Shown here piece by piece: positions 9,881-20,504 of a stretch of 64,000 nt of DNA. A program made the translations under genes and the position numbers. The stretch's first letter is position 1, and each line of letters starts with the position of its first letter. The DNA comes from Charina bottae. Taxonomy: Eukaryota; Chordata; Lepidosauria; Squamata; Charinaidae. The notes beneath the pieces are model-generated. The model was given only the letters and a program-made list of their open reading frames with translations. It made no database searches and was not told the DNA's origin. Location of the stretch: contig JALMGJ010000003.1 of the NCBI GenBank assembly GCA_023362775.1, positions 178,565,725 to 178,629,724 on the forward strand, written 5' to 3'.

Positions 9881-10754
9881 AAATATTATTATTTTTTTAT
9901 TAAGTGCTAAGATTTGTATCTGGACTTGACTTATATTTGCTGGTGCTATATTTTTTTCTTGTTAATGGAAGAATAAATGGTAGGAAGAGAAAGCTAAGTG
10001 GCTTTGCTAGAAGTGAAAGTGACTTTATTATTATTTCAGTTTGGCTTGAGTTTCTTACTTATGGACAATTATTGGTATCTTTTGTTCTCTGGAATATTAT
10101 ATTAAAGCCTGGATTTAAATGGAGTGATTAATACTTTATTTTTTAAGACTTTGATGTTGGGATTACTGCCTGAAAAGGGAAAAAAAGAACCCTATTAAAT
10201 ATTCTTTTATATATACAAGTTCCTCCTTTTCTTTCTGAACTTTGAACTCTGTTTGGATTTATTTTTTTGAAAAAGTCAAGTTATTTAACGTTTAATTTGG
10301 ATTATTGGATTATTATATGGAAAGTAGAGGCTTTTTTATATGTTTCTAGCAACATTTTTTCTTTTGGACTTGTGGTTGGATTGAAGAATTACAAGTGAGA
10401 AGGAGAAACCCTGGGAATATTTACTATTCTTATCTTTGATTTTGACTACAGGAGAACAAAAAGTCCTAGGCTTTTATCTTGGGTGTTTGAAACACTGCAG
10501 ACTTTTATATATAAGGGACTATAAATGAACTAAGAGGAAAAATTTTAAAGGAGCCTATTAAAATTTTTTTTCTAGTTCTTTTTTTTTTCTCTTAACCTTT
10601 TGGATATTTGCTTTTTCACCTTTCCTTTTTTCTTTTTATTACCTGTAAAAAACTTTTTTTTAATTTTTTCCCTTTTTTAAAAATAATTATTGTTATATTG
10701 TTATATGGTGCTTTTTTCCCCTTTTCTCCCTTTTTTCTTCTTTTTTACAGGGCT
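9881..10754 (+). promoter_or_regulatory. L1 5' UTR (presumed internal promoter)
   Basis: This is the AT-rich leader of the L1, from the target-site duplication to the ORF1 start. In the L1 family this region carries an internal polymerase II promoter. I see no CpG island or tandem monomers here, and the last 150 bases are very T-rich. The small frame opening at 10608 is an in-frame upstream extension and is not needed for ORF1. Confidence 0.5.
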
Positions 10755-11789
10755 ATGGAGTCTTTGGGAACGAGACGGGTGGAGAAGGAGAAGAAGAAGG
10801 AGACTGGAGGACCACCTATCGATTCTGCTACACCTGTTACATCTGCCTCAGAAACTTTATTACCAGAAATGAAAAAGATATTAGAAGCTGTTGCAGCACT
10901 AAATAAGAAAATGGATGATCAGAATACAGCAATAAATAAGAAAATGGACGACTCCACGAAGCAGATGGAAGATCAGATTACAGCATTAGACAAAAAAATG
11001 GACGATATGAAGAAAGAAATAACCCGAGAGATTAAGCAAGACTTTAAAAAAGAAATTCAAACAGTCAAGGAAGTGGTCAATTCTCTGTCAGGAGAACTTA
11101 AAGATACGCAAAGCCAGATGCAAAAATTAGAAGATAAATCAGAATATGCTATTAAAGAGATTGAACATAATATAGATATCACAGCTTTAGCAGAAATGAG
11201 AGAGAAAGAGCACATCTTGAGATTTAGAGCAGTTCCAGAACAAGTAGATGAAAATGTGAGAGAAAGGATGATTTTTGAATTGGCTAAATTTCTGGAGACA
11301 AGAGAACAAGATTTAGATTTGGAGATAGACAAGATATTCAGAGTAAACTCACGTTATGCTAAGGAAAGAAAAGTCCCTAGAGACATATTGATATATTTTG
11401 TAAGAAAAGTGACAAAAGAGCAAATCTTAAGGAAACATTATAATACTAGATTAAACATAGAAGGGAAGGAAATAATTGTATTAAAAGAAATTCCCTTGAG
11501 AATATTAAGGAAAAGAAAAGACTATTCTTTCCTTACAGACAAATTAAGGCAACATAGTATTTCATTCAGATGGGAAAAATTGGAAGGCGTATCGTTTGAG
11601 TTCAAAGGACAGAGATTCAAAATAACTTCCATTGTAAAAGCAAAAGCTTTTTTAGAGAAATACAAGAAAGAAATGGGTTTACCAGAAGGAGAATTGACAA
11701 AAGGAGGAGAAACATCGAAAGACAAAGAGAAGACTGAAGATCTATCTGAGAAAGGAGCTACAGGTGTGGACTTAACAAAGGGATTTTAA
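10755..11789 (+). CDS. L1 ORF1 protein (RNA-binding chaperone), apparently intact
   Basis: Starting at the ATG at 10755 the frame encodes 344 residues. In the L1 family ORF1p trimerises, coats L1 RNA in cis and acts as a nucleic-acid chaperone in the cytoplasmic RNP. Residues about 1-35 are basic and low complexity. Residues about 38-130 form a coiled coil with repeated NKKMDD/DKKMDD units and heptad spacing. The middle part (HILRFRAVPEQVDENVRERM) matches the RRM start of L1 ORF1p, and a basic C-terminal domain follows. An upstream in-frame ATG at 10608 would add a hydrophobic, phenylalanine-rich leader that looks untranslated, so I prefer 10755. No frameshift or stop is present, unlike ORF2 downstream. 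Confidence 0.85.
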   Translation: MESLGTRRVEKEKKKETGGPPIDSATPVTSASETLLPEMKKILEAVAALNKKMDDQNTAINKKMDDSTKQMEDQITALDKKMDDMKKEITREIKQDFKKEIQTVKEVVNSLSGELKDTQSQMQKLEDKSEYAIKEIEHNIDITALAEMREKEHILRFRAVPEQVDENVRERMIFELAKFLETREQDLDLEIDKIFRVNSRYAKERKVPRDILIYFVRKVTKEQILRKHYNTRLNIEGKEIIVLKEIPLRILRKRKDYSFLTDKLRQHSISFRWEKLEGVSFEFKGQRFKITSIVKAKAFLEKYKKEMGLPEGELTKGGETSKDKEKTEDLSEKGATGVDLTKGF

Positions 11790-11803
11790 AGAATAAAACA
11801 CCA

Positions 11804-14800
11804 ATGGAACTTAAATATCTGACATGGAACATTAATGGAGCTAATGCTCCACAGAAAAGAAGAAAGATATTTCATTTTTTGAAAAAACAGAAATTGGACA
11901 TAAGTTGTCTACAAGAGACTCATATTTGTAAAAAAGATACTAAATATTTGATTCAAAAACAGCTTGGAGAAGAATTTATTTCGGCTGGATATAAAAAAAC
12001 TAAAGGGGTAGTCTTATATGTACAACCAAAGTTAAACCCAAAATTGATATTAGCTGATGAAGAGGGTCGATACATTGTAGTAGAAATTAACATACAAGGA
12101 ATTAAAACACTGATAGTTGGACTTTATGCACCGAATATGGATAAAGGAGTATTTTATAAAAACCTGATGGATAAACTTTTAGACTTAACGTATGACAATT
12201 GGTGTTTATGGGGTAATTTACCCCAGACTGGATAGACAGTCACAAAAAGAAGTGAAGCAAACAGAGGGAAAATTGCCACAAACATTTTTCGACTTGAAAG
12301 AGATGTTGGATTTACAAGACATTTGGAGATGTATGAATGGGACTTCCAGAGAATTTACATATTATTCAGAGAGATTTAAATCACATTCTAGAATAGATAT
12401 GATCTTGATATCTAAAAATTTGATGATGGACATTAACAAAGTTGATATATTACCTAAGACTTTATCAGATCATAATCCAGTAATGTTGACTCTTAAAGGG
12501 AAACGGAATGTATTTAGATGGAGATTGAATGAGTCGCTACTACGGAATAATGATGTAGTTGATGTATGCAAAAAAAAATTAAGAGAATATTTTCAATTTA
12601 ATTTGAACAAAGGCACTAATATTCAAACTGTATGGGAAGCCAGTAAAGCATATATGAGGGGTCATTTTATTCAATACAATGCTCAAATGAGGAAGAAAAA
12701 ACAAAAAAGAATTCAATTGATTTTAGATGAAATTAAAAGTAAAGAGTTAGATTTGAGAGATAAACCAATGGATGACACTTTGCTCACTCAAATTAAATTT
12801 CTACAAAAGCAAATATCAATGATATTAACTCAAGAGATAGAGACTCAAATGAAATTTACAAAACAAAAATATTTTGAATATGCAAATAAACCAGGTAGAT
12901 GGCTGGCTTATAAACTGAGGAAACAAAGACAAAAGAATTTGATTACTAATATTCAACATGAAGGAAAAACTCTGGTGAATAATATGGACATTCAAAAAAC
13001 CTTTCATGACTATTATTCTAAATTATATAAAAAACAAGATGTCAACTTGGATGAGATTGAAGAATATTTGAATAAACAAAAACTAACTGTTCTTAATGAC
13101 CAACAAAGATTGACATTAAATAATGCTATAACAAAAGAAGAATTGATAAAAGCTTTTAAGAAAATTAGTAGTGGAAAAGCTCCTGGACCGGATGGATTGT
13201 CAGCAGCCTATTATAAATGTTTTGAAGAGGATTTATGTCTACCTTTGCAGAAGACTATGAATTCTATTCTGGAAACAGGAATTATGCCTGAAACTTGGAA
13301 AGAAGCACATATAACATTGATACCCAAAGAACAACAGGATTTAACATTAACTAAAAATTATAGACCAATATCTTTATTGAATAATGACTATAAGATATTT
13401 ACAACGATATTAGCAGAAAGAATGAAGAATATACTTAAGGATTTTATTCATCAAGACCAAGCTGGTTTTCTACCCAAGAGGCAAATTCGTGACAATGTCC
13501 GAAACATAGTAGACGTAATTGAATATTTGGATCAACACTATGATAAACAAGCTGCCTAGATATTTATTGATGCTGAAAAAGCCTTTGACAACTTAAATTG
13601 GCCTTTTATGTTCAAAGTTTTGGAAAATATGAATTTTGGAGGAAATTTTATAAAATGGATTAAATCAATATATACTCCACAATTTGCCAAAATAATTGTT
13701 AATGGAGAAATTAGTAAGCCATGCGAAATACAAAAAGGTACTAGACAAGGCTGTCCATTATCTCCACTTTTGTTTATATTGGTATTAGAGGTTTTACTTA
13801 GAGATATTAGACAAGATGATGGCATCCATGGTATTAAAGTTAAAAAAGAAGTTTATAAACTAAGAGCATTTGCTGACGACCTAGTCATTACCTTGGAGAA
13901 TCCACTAGAAGGAATTGAAATATTAATACAGAAACTAAAAGACTTTGGGTCGCTAGCAGGGTTCAAAGTGAATTTACAGAAGACAAAAGTTTTGACCAAA
14001 AATATGGATTACCACCAACAAGAGAAATTGAAAGAAATAACAGGATATTCAATGGAAGAAAAAGTAAAATATTTGGGAGTATATTTAACAACTAAAAATG
14101 TTAAGTTGTTTAAGAATAACTATATTCCACTTTGGATGGATATTAAAAAAGATTTGGAACATTGGGAAAAACTGCAATTATCATTATTAGGTAGAATTTC
14201 AGTAATTAAAATGAATGTTTTGCCAAGAATTTTATATCTTTTTCAAACACTACCTATATTGGCATCAGAAGAACCTTTTAAACAATGGCAACGAGATATT
14301 TCTAAGTTTATTTGGCAGGGGAAAAAACCAAGAGTAAAATATAAAGTCTTGCAAGACTCTAAGGAAAGAGGAGGACTAGGTCTGCCGGATTTGAAATTAT
14401 ATTATGCTGCCTGTTGCTTGGTTTGGATTAAAGAATGGATAGTTTTGAAAAATGAAAAATTATTGAATTTGGAAGGACATGAATTAAGATATGGATGGCA
14501 TGGATATTTGTGGTACGATAAAGTTAAAGTTAATGTGGACTTTAAAAACCATTATATTAGAAGATCCTTGTTAAGAATCTGGAATAAATATAAATTAATC
14601 TTATGTTATAAAAGACCTTTATGGATTTCTACACAAGAAGCATTCTACAGAACAGAAGTAAGAAATAAAGATAAATGGTTAACCTACAAAGATTTTCTAA
14701 AGAAAGAACAAGGACAATATATAATTAAATCAATAGAAGAATTGGTATCAGAGGGATACAGCTTTCAATGGCTTTCATATATGCAGCTTGTAGAGAAATT

Positions 14801-15546
14801 TAAATTAGATAAGACAGACTTTGAATTTGAACAAACCAAATCGGAATTTGAGTTACAACTATGTGAGACAGATGATCATCTAATTGCAAAAATGTATAAA
14901 TTATTGTTAAAAGGTGAAATGGTAGAGGAACAAGTTAAAGACTGTATGATTAAATGGGCTAAAAATATTGGCCATAATATTCAAATGCAACAATGGGAAG
15001 ATATGTGGACCAAAGGGCCAAAATTTACTTTGTGCTATAATTTAAAAGAAAACTTTTATAAGATGATGTACAGATGGTATATGACCCCACAAAAACTTTC
15101 TAAAATGTATGGAAATGTTTCCAACTTATGTTGGAAATGTAAAAAAAAAGAGGGGTCTTTTTACCATATGTGGTGGACATGTGAGATTGCAAAGAAATTT
15201 TGGACTCAAATACATGCATTGATGCAAAATATATTACAAATTCGAGTTCCATTTAAACCGGAATTTTTTTTACTGGGAATAATTGATGGACAACCTGGGA
15301 AGCAATTTACAAGGATTATGCAATACATGATTACAGCAGCAAGACTTATTTTCGCACAAAATTGGAAAAACCAGATATCGCCTACGATACAAGATTGGAT
15401 GTTAAAATTGATGGATATGGCAGAGAATAATAAACTGACATGTTTATTAAAAGAAAATCCAAATAATTATTTTCTTCAAGAGTGGAAACCATTAACTGAC
15501 TATCTACAAGATGCGGGAGGAGCAAAGCTTATATGGGGATTTGAAG

Positions 15547-15598
<52 letters not shown>

Positions 15599-15599
15599 A
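11804..15599 (+). pseudogene. L1 ORF2 (endonuclease-reverse transcriptase), two lesions
   Basis: ORF2 begins 14 bases after ORF1 stops. The N-terminal endonuclease domain opens with YLTWNINGANAPQKRRKI and CLQETHI, and the reverse transcriptase contains GKAPGPDGL, FIDAEKAFDN, QGCPLSPLLF and the catalytic FADD (13869-13880). A C-terminal cysteine segment CWKCKKKEGSFYHMWW follows. There are two breaks. A frameshift at about 12213 falls where the endonuclease GDFN-type motif should be. An in-frame TAG at 13557-13559 falls just before FIDAEKAFD, where a single base change would explain the stop. Otherwise the frame is open for about 1,265 codons, and the last codons run into a TA microsatellite. 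The product would be two or three truncated pieces without activity. Confidence 0.92.
15549..15597. repeat. (TA)n microsatellite at the end of L1 ORF2
   Basis: About 24 TA units extend the ORF2 C terminus as alternating Tyr-Ile codons before the stop. This is expansion within the element rather than conserved coding. Confidence 0.95.
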
Positions 15600-15848
15600 T
15601 AGTAATAGACAAGAAATATTTTTTAATGTTTTATATAGACCTAGCATGTAAGATAAAAATTTTAAAATACCATGACCAGATACAAATCGGAAGTTGACTA
15701 AATTCTATGTTTCAACTTTATCTTTTTTCCCTTTTTCTTTTACTACACTTTTTTATATTTTCTTTTTTCTTGATTTGTATTTCCATTTTCTTTTCTGTTT
15801 CAAACTTTTATCTATGTAAAATTAAAACCTAATAAAATTTGATAAAAA

Positions 15849-15870
15849 AAAATCTATCCCCGATATTATT
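15849..15870. repeat. Target-site duplication of the L1, right copy
   Basis: Identical to 9859-9880. It directly follows the L1 A-rich tail and marks the re-entry into BovB. Confidence 0.95.
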
Positions 15871-17361
15871 ATCCTTCCTATACAGATCTTCCATATATTT
15901 TTGCCACCTTTTCTTGATCTCTTCTGCTTCTGTTAGGTCCTTACCATCTTTGTTTTTGATCATACCCATTTTTGCCTGGGATTTACTTCCAATGTTTCTA
16001 ATTTTCTGGAAGAGGTCTCTTGTCCTTCCTATTCTATTGTCTTCTTCCACTTCCGTGCATTGCTTGTTTAAAAATAATTCCTTATCTCTTCTGGCTAACC
16101 TCTGTAATTTTGCATTTAATTGGGCATATCTTCCCCTATCACTGTTGCCTTTTGCTTTCCTTCTTTCTTGGGCTACTTCCAGTGTCTCAGCAGACAGCCA
16201 TCTTGCCTTCTTGGTTTTCTTTTTGTTTGGCACATTTTTTGTTGCTGCCTCCTGAACAATGTTGCGAACGTCTGTCCATAGTTCTTCCGGAACCCTATCT
16301 ACTAAATCTAGTCCCTTAAATCTATTCTTCACCTCCACTGCATATTCATCAGGAATGTTAGTGAGCTCATATCTAACTTAGTGAGATCTAACTGATCTAT
16401 GGGTCTTCCCAATTCTCTTTAGTCTGATTCTAAATTGTGCAATAAGAAGTTCGTGATCTGAACTACAGTCAGCTCCAGGTCTTGTTTTTACCAACTGTAT
16501 AGATGTCTGCCACCTTTGGCTACAAAGGATGTAGTCAATCTGATTTCGGTGTCGACCATCTGGTGAAGTCCATGTATAAAGTCGTCTTTTAGGTTGCTGG
16601 AAGAGAGTGTTTGTTATGCACAGTGAGTTGTCTTGGCAAAATTCTATCAGCCTATGTCCCGCTTCATTTTGTTCTCTCAGACCATGCTTACCTGTAATTC
16701 CAGGTGTTGTTTGACTACCCACTTTAGCATTCCAGTCTCCTGTAATGAAAATAACATTTGTTTTTGGCGTATTATCCAGTAGGTGCTACAGATCCTCATA
16801 GAACTGATCTACTTCTGCTTCTTTAGCATCTGTGGTTGGGGCGTATATTTGGATCACTGTGATGTTAAATGGCTTACCCTGAATTCGAATTGAGATCATT
16901 CTATCATTTTTTGGATTGTATCCAAGCACTGCTTTAGCCACTTTATTATTAATTATGAAGGCTACTCCATTTCTTCTGTGGTCCTCTTGTCCACAGTAGT
17001 AGATCTGGTGGTCATCTGATGTGAATTGGCCCATTCCAGTCCATTTCAGTTCACTGACACCCAAAATGTTTATATTTAATCTTGACATCTCACCAATAAG
17101 CACATCCAATTTGCCCTGGCTCATAGATCTTACATTCCAGGTTCCTATGGTGTGTTGATCTTTAGAACATCGGATTCGTCGTTCACCACCAGCACCGTCG
17201 GCCGCTAGCCGTCCTTTCGGCTTTGAGCTAGCTGCGTCATCACATCTGGGGCTAGTTGAACTTATCCTCTGTTCCTCCCCAGTAGCATTTTGACCATCTT
17301 CCGACCTGGGAGTCCCATCTTCCGACGGTATACCGACATATCTCTGGTTGTACTGATCCAT
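15871..17361 (-). pseudogene. BovB ORF, endonuclease part (broken)
   Basis: This is the N-terminal coding part of BovB, readable at 16786-17361, 16378-16722 and 15871-16338. The endonuclease nicks target DNA to prime reverse transcription in active copies. The reading frame meets the L1 insertion at the residues read as NNIGDRF and continues on the far side with NGLEPGILKSEVEW, showing nothing was lost at the insertion. It is inactive through frame breaks independent of the L1. Confidence 0.85.
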
Positions 17362-17530
17362 TTAGTTTTCACGGCAAGAATACTGGGGTGGGTTGCCGTT
17401 ACCTTCCCCAGGGATCATATTTAGTTTGACCTCTCTGCCATGACCTTCCCGTCTTGAGTGTCCCTTTACGGTTTAGCTCATGGCATCATTGAGGTGCTCA
17501 AGGTCCAGCACCACGACAAGGTAATTATCT
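15871..17530 (-). mobile_element. BovB (RTE) LINE, 5' half
   Basis: The minus strand encodes the N-terminal apurinic-type endonuclease of BovB and the linker to the reverse transcriptase. Motifs in order from 17361 downwards are HTIGTWNVRSM, LGVSELKWTGMGQF, IYYCGQEDHRRNGVAF, ITVIQIYAPTTDAKEAEV, LYTWTSPDGRHRNQIDYIL, GADCSSDHELLIAQFR and EEIKKRWQKYMEDLYRKD. The frame is shifted or stopped near 16750 and 16360. The 5' boundary is estimated near 17530 because typical BovB leader text fades there. Without the L1, the BovB is about 3.2 kb, the usual full length. Confidence 0.9.
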
Positions 17531-18049
17531 CCTTTGCTGGAGCAAAATTCTGTAGGAGCGGAATTTTGCAGAAAGGTCAATGTAGAAAAAGATGAAGGCC
17601 TTTTCCATGGATATTGGTCTCAATCCTACAGACACATCAGGATACAGGGGAAAAAAAGGAAGATGTGTAGATGAAAGAAAGATGTGATGTAGCTGTATAC
17701 TACATAAATAAATGTAGTTTAGTCTTTAGATTATAGTACCAGGTGACTTCCATAAAATGCTATCATGATAGGCAAAGATAGCAGATGAAAGCCTTGGGCA
17801 AGAAGATTATCTTATATTAAAATGTGGAAGGAGTATTAGGTATGTTCACCACCTTGTTATATATCAGGATAAAAAGACGGTATGGTGCAGAAAACAGAAC
17901 AGATTGATGAGCGTGCGTGTATATACATCCACGTTTCTGTCTTACGTTTTAGAAGAACGACTCCTTATGTTGTGCTTACATATACCAGGAGCAAAAGATT
18001 GTTATGGTCGTTTTATGAGGCGTCCCTTGGATCGATTAAGCTTCCCATA
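17531..18049. other. Non-coding interval
   Basis: AT-rich sequence between BovB and the CpG-rich interval that follows. No exon or repeat recognised. Confidence 0.4.
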
Positions 18050-19200
18050 TCAGAAAAATAACTAGGAAGGGCCGAGTGCAACCTCCTACTCACGAAAGCA
18101 AGAACGGAGGAAGATATTTCCGAAGCGGGAAAGCGCAAAGTCCCCTAAGAAGAGCTTCCCGCTCCGATCAATTAAAGCTGCGTTCTGCTCCCCTCCCCCT
18201 CCTAGGGCGTTCGACTTGAAACACGTCAGCTTGGCCCGCGCGAACCTCCTGTCGTCATCACCAACCTTCCCACTACAGCCGAACAGGAAAAGAGTTTCAA
18301 TTCCCTTACAAGGTCATCAGGCGCACTCGCGCATGCGCTCCCAAGTTCCCCTTTCCAGCTTGGCCACACCCCATCTCCTGGAATGCGGCGAGCAGGCCGG
18401 ACTGTACCAAGTCAACAGCAGAAAACGGAGGGAAGTGTTGGGCCAACCACTCCTTTCCCATTGAATTTTTTGTCTTCCAGCAAATATCTAAACCTTCTTG
18501 AAGGAGATAATAAAGTGTCTAGTCCCTGGATGGCTTATCAACCACTGGCTATTTTTTTTCACTGACTGCATCGTCTAATTCTATTCTGCTCCCACGCCTC
18601 CTCCTGTAGTGAGACAATAGTTTCTCCTGCCGTTGCGCTCTCCGGAAGTGCCGGGGCTGTAGTTTCTTTGGCTCGAACGGCCGGTGGTCGTTTTTCGCGT
18701 TCCATCAGCGCCGAATTTCTGCCGTTAGAACCGAGGTGAGAGAAACCGGGAATACTTTGATTGGTGGGCAGGCTCGTTTGCAAGAGGGAACTGGAGTAAA
18801 GGACGCGAATGGGGAAGGCTGCAGTTTCCCGTGTGGGTTCTCTCCCCCGCCCCCTCCCGTTTTCCTGCTGTGGTATGAAGTTCAGCTTCGGCTACTTTTG
18901 AGCGGGGAGCAGGAGGGGTTGGGGAGGCCTCGCTGGCCGGGACTCGGAGGCTGCTGCCTTCTCTTGACAGTGAGTCGGGGCAGGGTGCGGCTGGCATGGC
19001 GGTGGTGGCTGAAAAGGGGCGTTGAGTTGAACAGGAAAGGGGTTGAACGGTCACCGTTCGTGCCCGCCGCCCGTGCCGGCCATGGCCGATCTTCTGACCC
19101 ATAAGACTTCTGCCGATCTGCCTGGTAGAGTTGTCCAGCAGGGGCTGACTCGTTGCATACATGGCCTCAGCGAAAGGGGGAGACAGGTTGAGGTTTCGTA
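18050..19200 (+). promoter_or_regulatory. CpG-rich interval, probable MYL12B promoter
   Basis: CpG density rises sharply here without the transposon termini that explain the other GC-rich blocks. Candidate elements include an ETS-type 'ccggaagtg' at 18642-18650, a CRE-like 'cacgtcagc' near 18225 and a CArG-like 'ccttacaagg' at 18304-18313 with one base off the consensus. It lies about 9.7 kb upstream of the first coding exon of the myosin light chain, which itself begins after a splice acceptor and so needs an upstream non-coding exon. The link to MYL12B is inferred from position, strand and the donor site at 18736. Confidence 0.55.
18640..18735 (+). other. MYL12B: Candidate untranslated first exon of MYL12B
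   Basis: The sequence ending 'gttagaaccgag' is followed by 'gtgaga', a good splice donor (GAG/GTGAGA) at 18736. It sits just downstream of an ETS site within the CpG-rich interval and contains no needed start codon. The matching acceptor is at 28421-28424. The start coordinate is a guess at the transcription start. Another donor in the same interval is possible. Confidence 0.35.
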
Positions 19201-19905
19201 ATCTCGTTCCTTAATGCTTTGAAGCAACCTTGTTGGTCTTCGCCGGATGTATTGGGATACCTCCCCCATCATCCGCTCCAGACAAAAGCATGCTGGGTGT
19301 GACGGGAACGATACTACTGGGCCGTGCCAGACTGGAAGAGGCCTGGAAATAAAGAGTAGGAGGGAAAGGGACACTTTTATCATCTTATATACCTACTCAG
19401 GCAGCTCTGCACTTCGTAATTTTGTATTGTCAGGAAACGGTTGTACCTGTCGAATCTGTGTAAGTCATTTTTTGTGTGTAGATTAGAAGTTTATGGGAGA
19501 ATTTCCTGAACCAAATACTGGTAAGAGTGCTTTGACTGCCAGTGGAAAGCAGATTCAGTGCTGCTGCTGTTCTGCTTGACCAAATTTCCAAACAAATGGT
19601 ATTGTGTAGTTGGTGGTTTCCGCAAATGTCTTACTATGAGATTGTGCAGATTTTTTTTTTCCTATCGAGAGGCTACGTCTCTGCTTTGGTAGATCTGTCA
19701 AATGCATCCAAAAGGCCTGATTCACAAAACATCAAGCCACAATATGGTTTGGTCTTTTTAGTTTAATTTAATCAAGCTATAGTTAAACAAATCCATGGTG
19801 TAGTACAGTGTGTGAACCCAACCAAAACATTGCATTTTAGGAAACTTACAAAACACATCAATGCAGTGCAGTACCTACAATGTCAAGAGGAGATTCACAT
19901 TCAGT
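19201..19905. other. Intronic or intergenic sequence, nothing recognised
   Basis: If the first exon above is right, this is the start of MYL12B intron 1. No exon or clear repeat seen. Confidence 0.4.
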
Positions 19906-19907
19906 TA

Positions 19908-20324
19908 CAGGTAGTCCTTGGTTAACGACTGCCCTGTTTAGTGACCATTTGAATTTACGACTGTGCTGAAAAAGTAGGTATACAACCCTCAAACTTAAGA
20001 TGGTTGCAGCATCCACATGATCACGATTTGGGCACTTGGCAACTGGCGCGCATTTGCAACGGTCGCAGTGTCTTGTGGTCACATGATCATCATTTGCAAC
20101 TTTCACAGCTCGCTTCTGACAAGCAAAGTCAGTGGGGAAGCCAGCAAGAAGTCACAAGTCATGGTCACATGACATTGCACTTAAAGACCACAGGCAATTT
20201 GTTTAAAGACCACAGCAGAACTGACGTAAGTCAGGCGTGGTCATGTGATGTTTCACTTAACAGCTGCATTGCTTAGCGGCAAAGTTGCCAAACCCAATTG
20301 CGGTCGTTAAATGAGGAGTACCTG
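19908..20324. mobile_element. 417-bp mariner-like MITE with TA duplication
   Basis: The ends are inverted: the left reads 'caggtagtccttggttaacg' and the right, reverse complemented, reads 'caggtactcctcatttaacg'. Each end abuts TA (19906-19907 and 20325-20326), the Tc1/mariner target duplication. The interior has repeated 'gtggtcacatga' and 'cacttaa' words and no transposase. Fragments of the same family occur at 2131-2296 and 45111-45208. The superfamily call rests on the TA duplication and terminal structure. Confidence 0.7.
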
Positions 20325-20414
20325 TATTCATTCAGTAGTAAAGTTTTCAGGGTGTTTATGGCTGTATCCTTACACAGATTTTGAAAGAAGAAAGAAAGTA
20401 GGAGATAAGTTTGT

Positions 20415-20504
20415 ATACTGCCTTGATTTTATTGTAAACTGCCCAGAGTCCCTCTTTGAGGGAGATGGGCAGTGAGGAAATTTGAAAAATAAATAAATAA
20501 ATAA
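20415..20504 (+). mobile_element. LINE 3'-tail fragment
   Basis: The text 'ttattgtaaactgcccagag' then 'tccctctttgagggagatgg' then 'gcagtg' and an (AAATA)n tail is the 3' end of a very common squamate LINE family with a short-repeat tail. Similar wording appears near 52310 at the end of the decayed L2-like LINE. Only the last roughly 90 bases are present, as expected for a 5'-truncated copy. Confidence 0.55.

Larger units (their letters stand above)
9881..15848 (+). mobile_element. Near-complete LINE-1 (about 5.97 kb) inserted in BovB
   Basis: The element has a 5' UTR (9881-10754), ORF1 (10755-11789), a 14-base spacer, ORF2 (11804-15599, broken twice), a 3' UTR with the polyadenylation signal 'aataaa' near 15830, and a short A-rich tail. 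Its perfect 20-22 bp flanking duplication is the signature of target-primed reverse transcription. It is AT-rich (typical L1 A-bias on the sense strand) and lies antisense to the BovB that hosts it. Full length plus only a few lesions indicates a relatively young insertion. It cannot be autonomous because ORF2 is interrupted. Confidence 0.95.

Noticed and set aside
10608..10754. In-frame upstream extension of L1 ORF1
   Set aside because: The leader is T-rich and would encode a Phe/Leu-rich run unlike L1 ORF1p, so ATG at 10755 is preferred.
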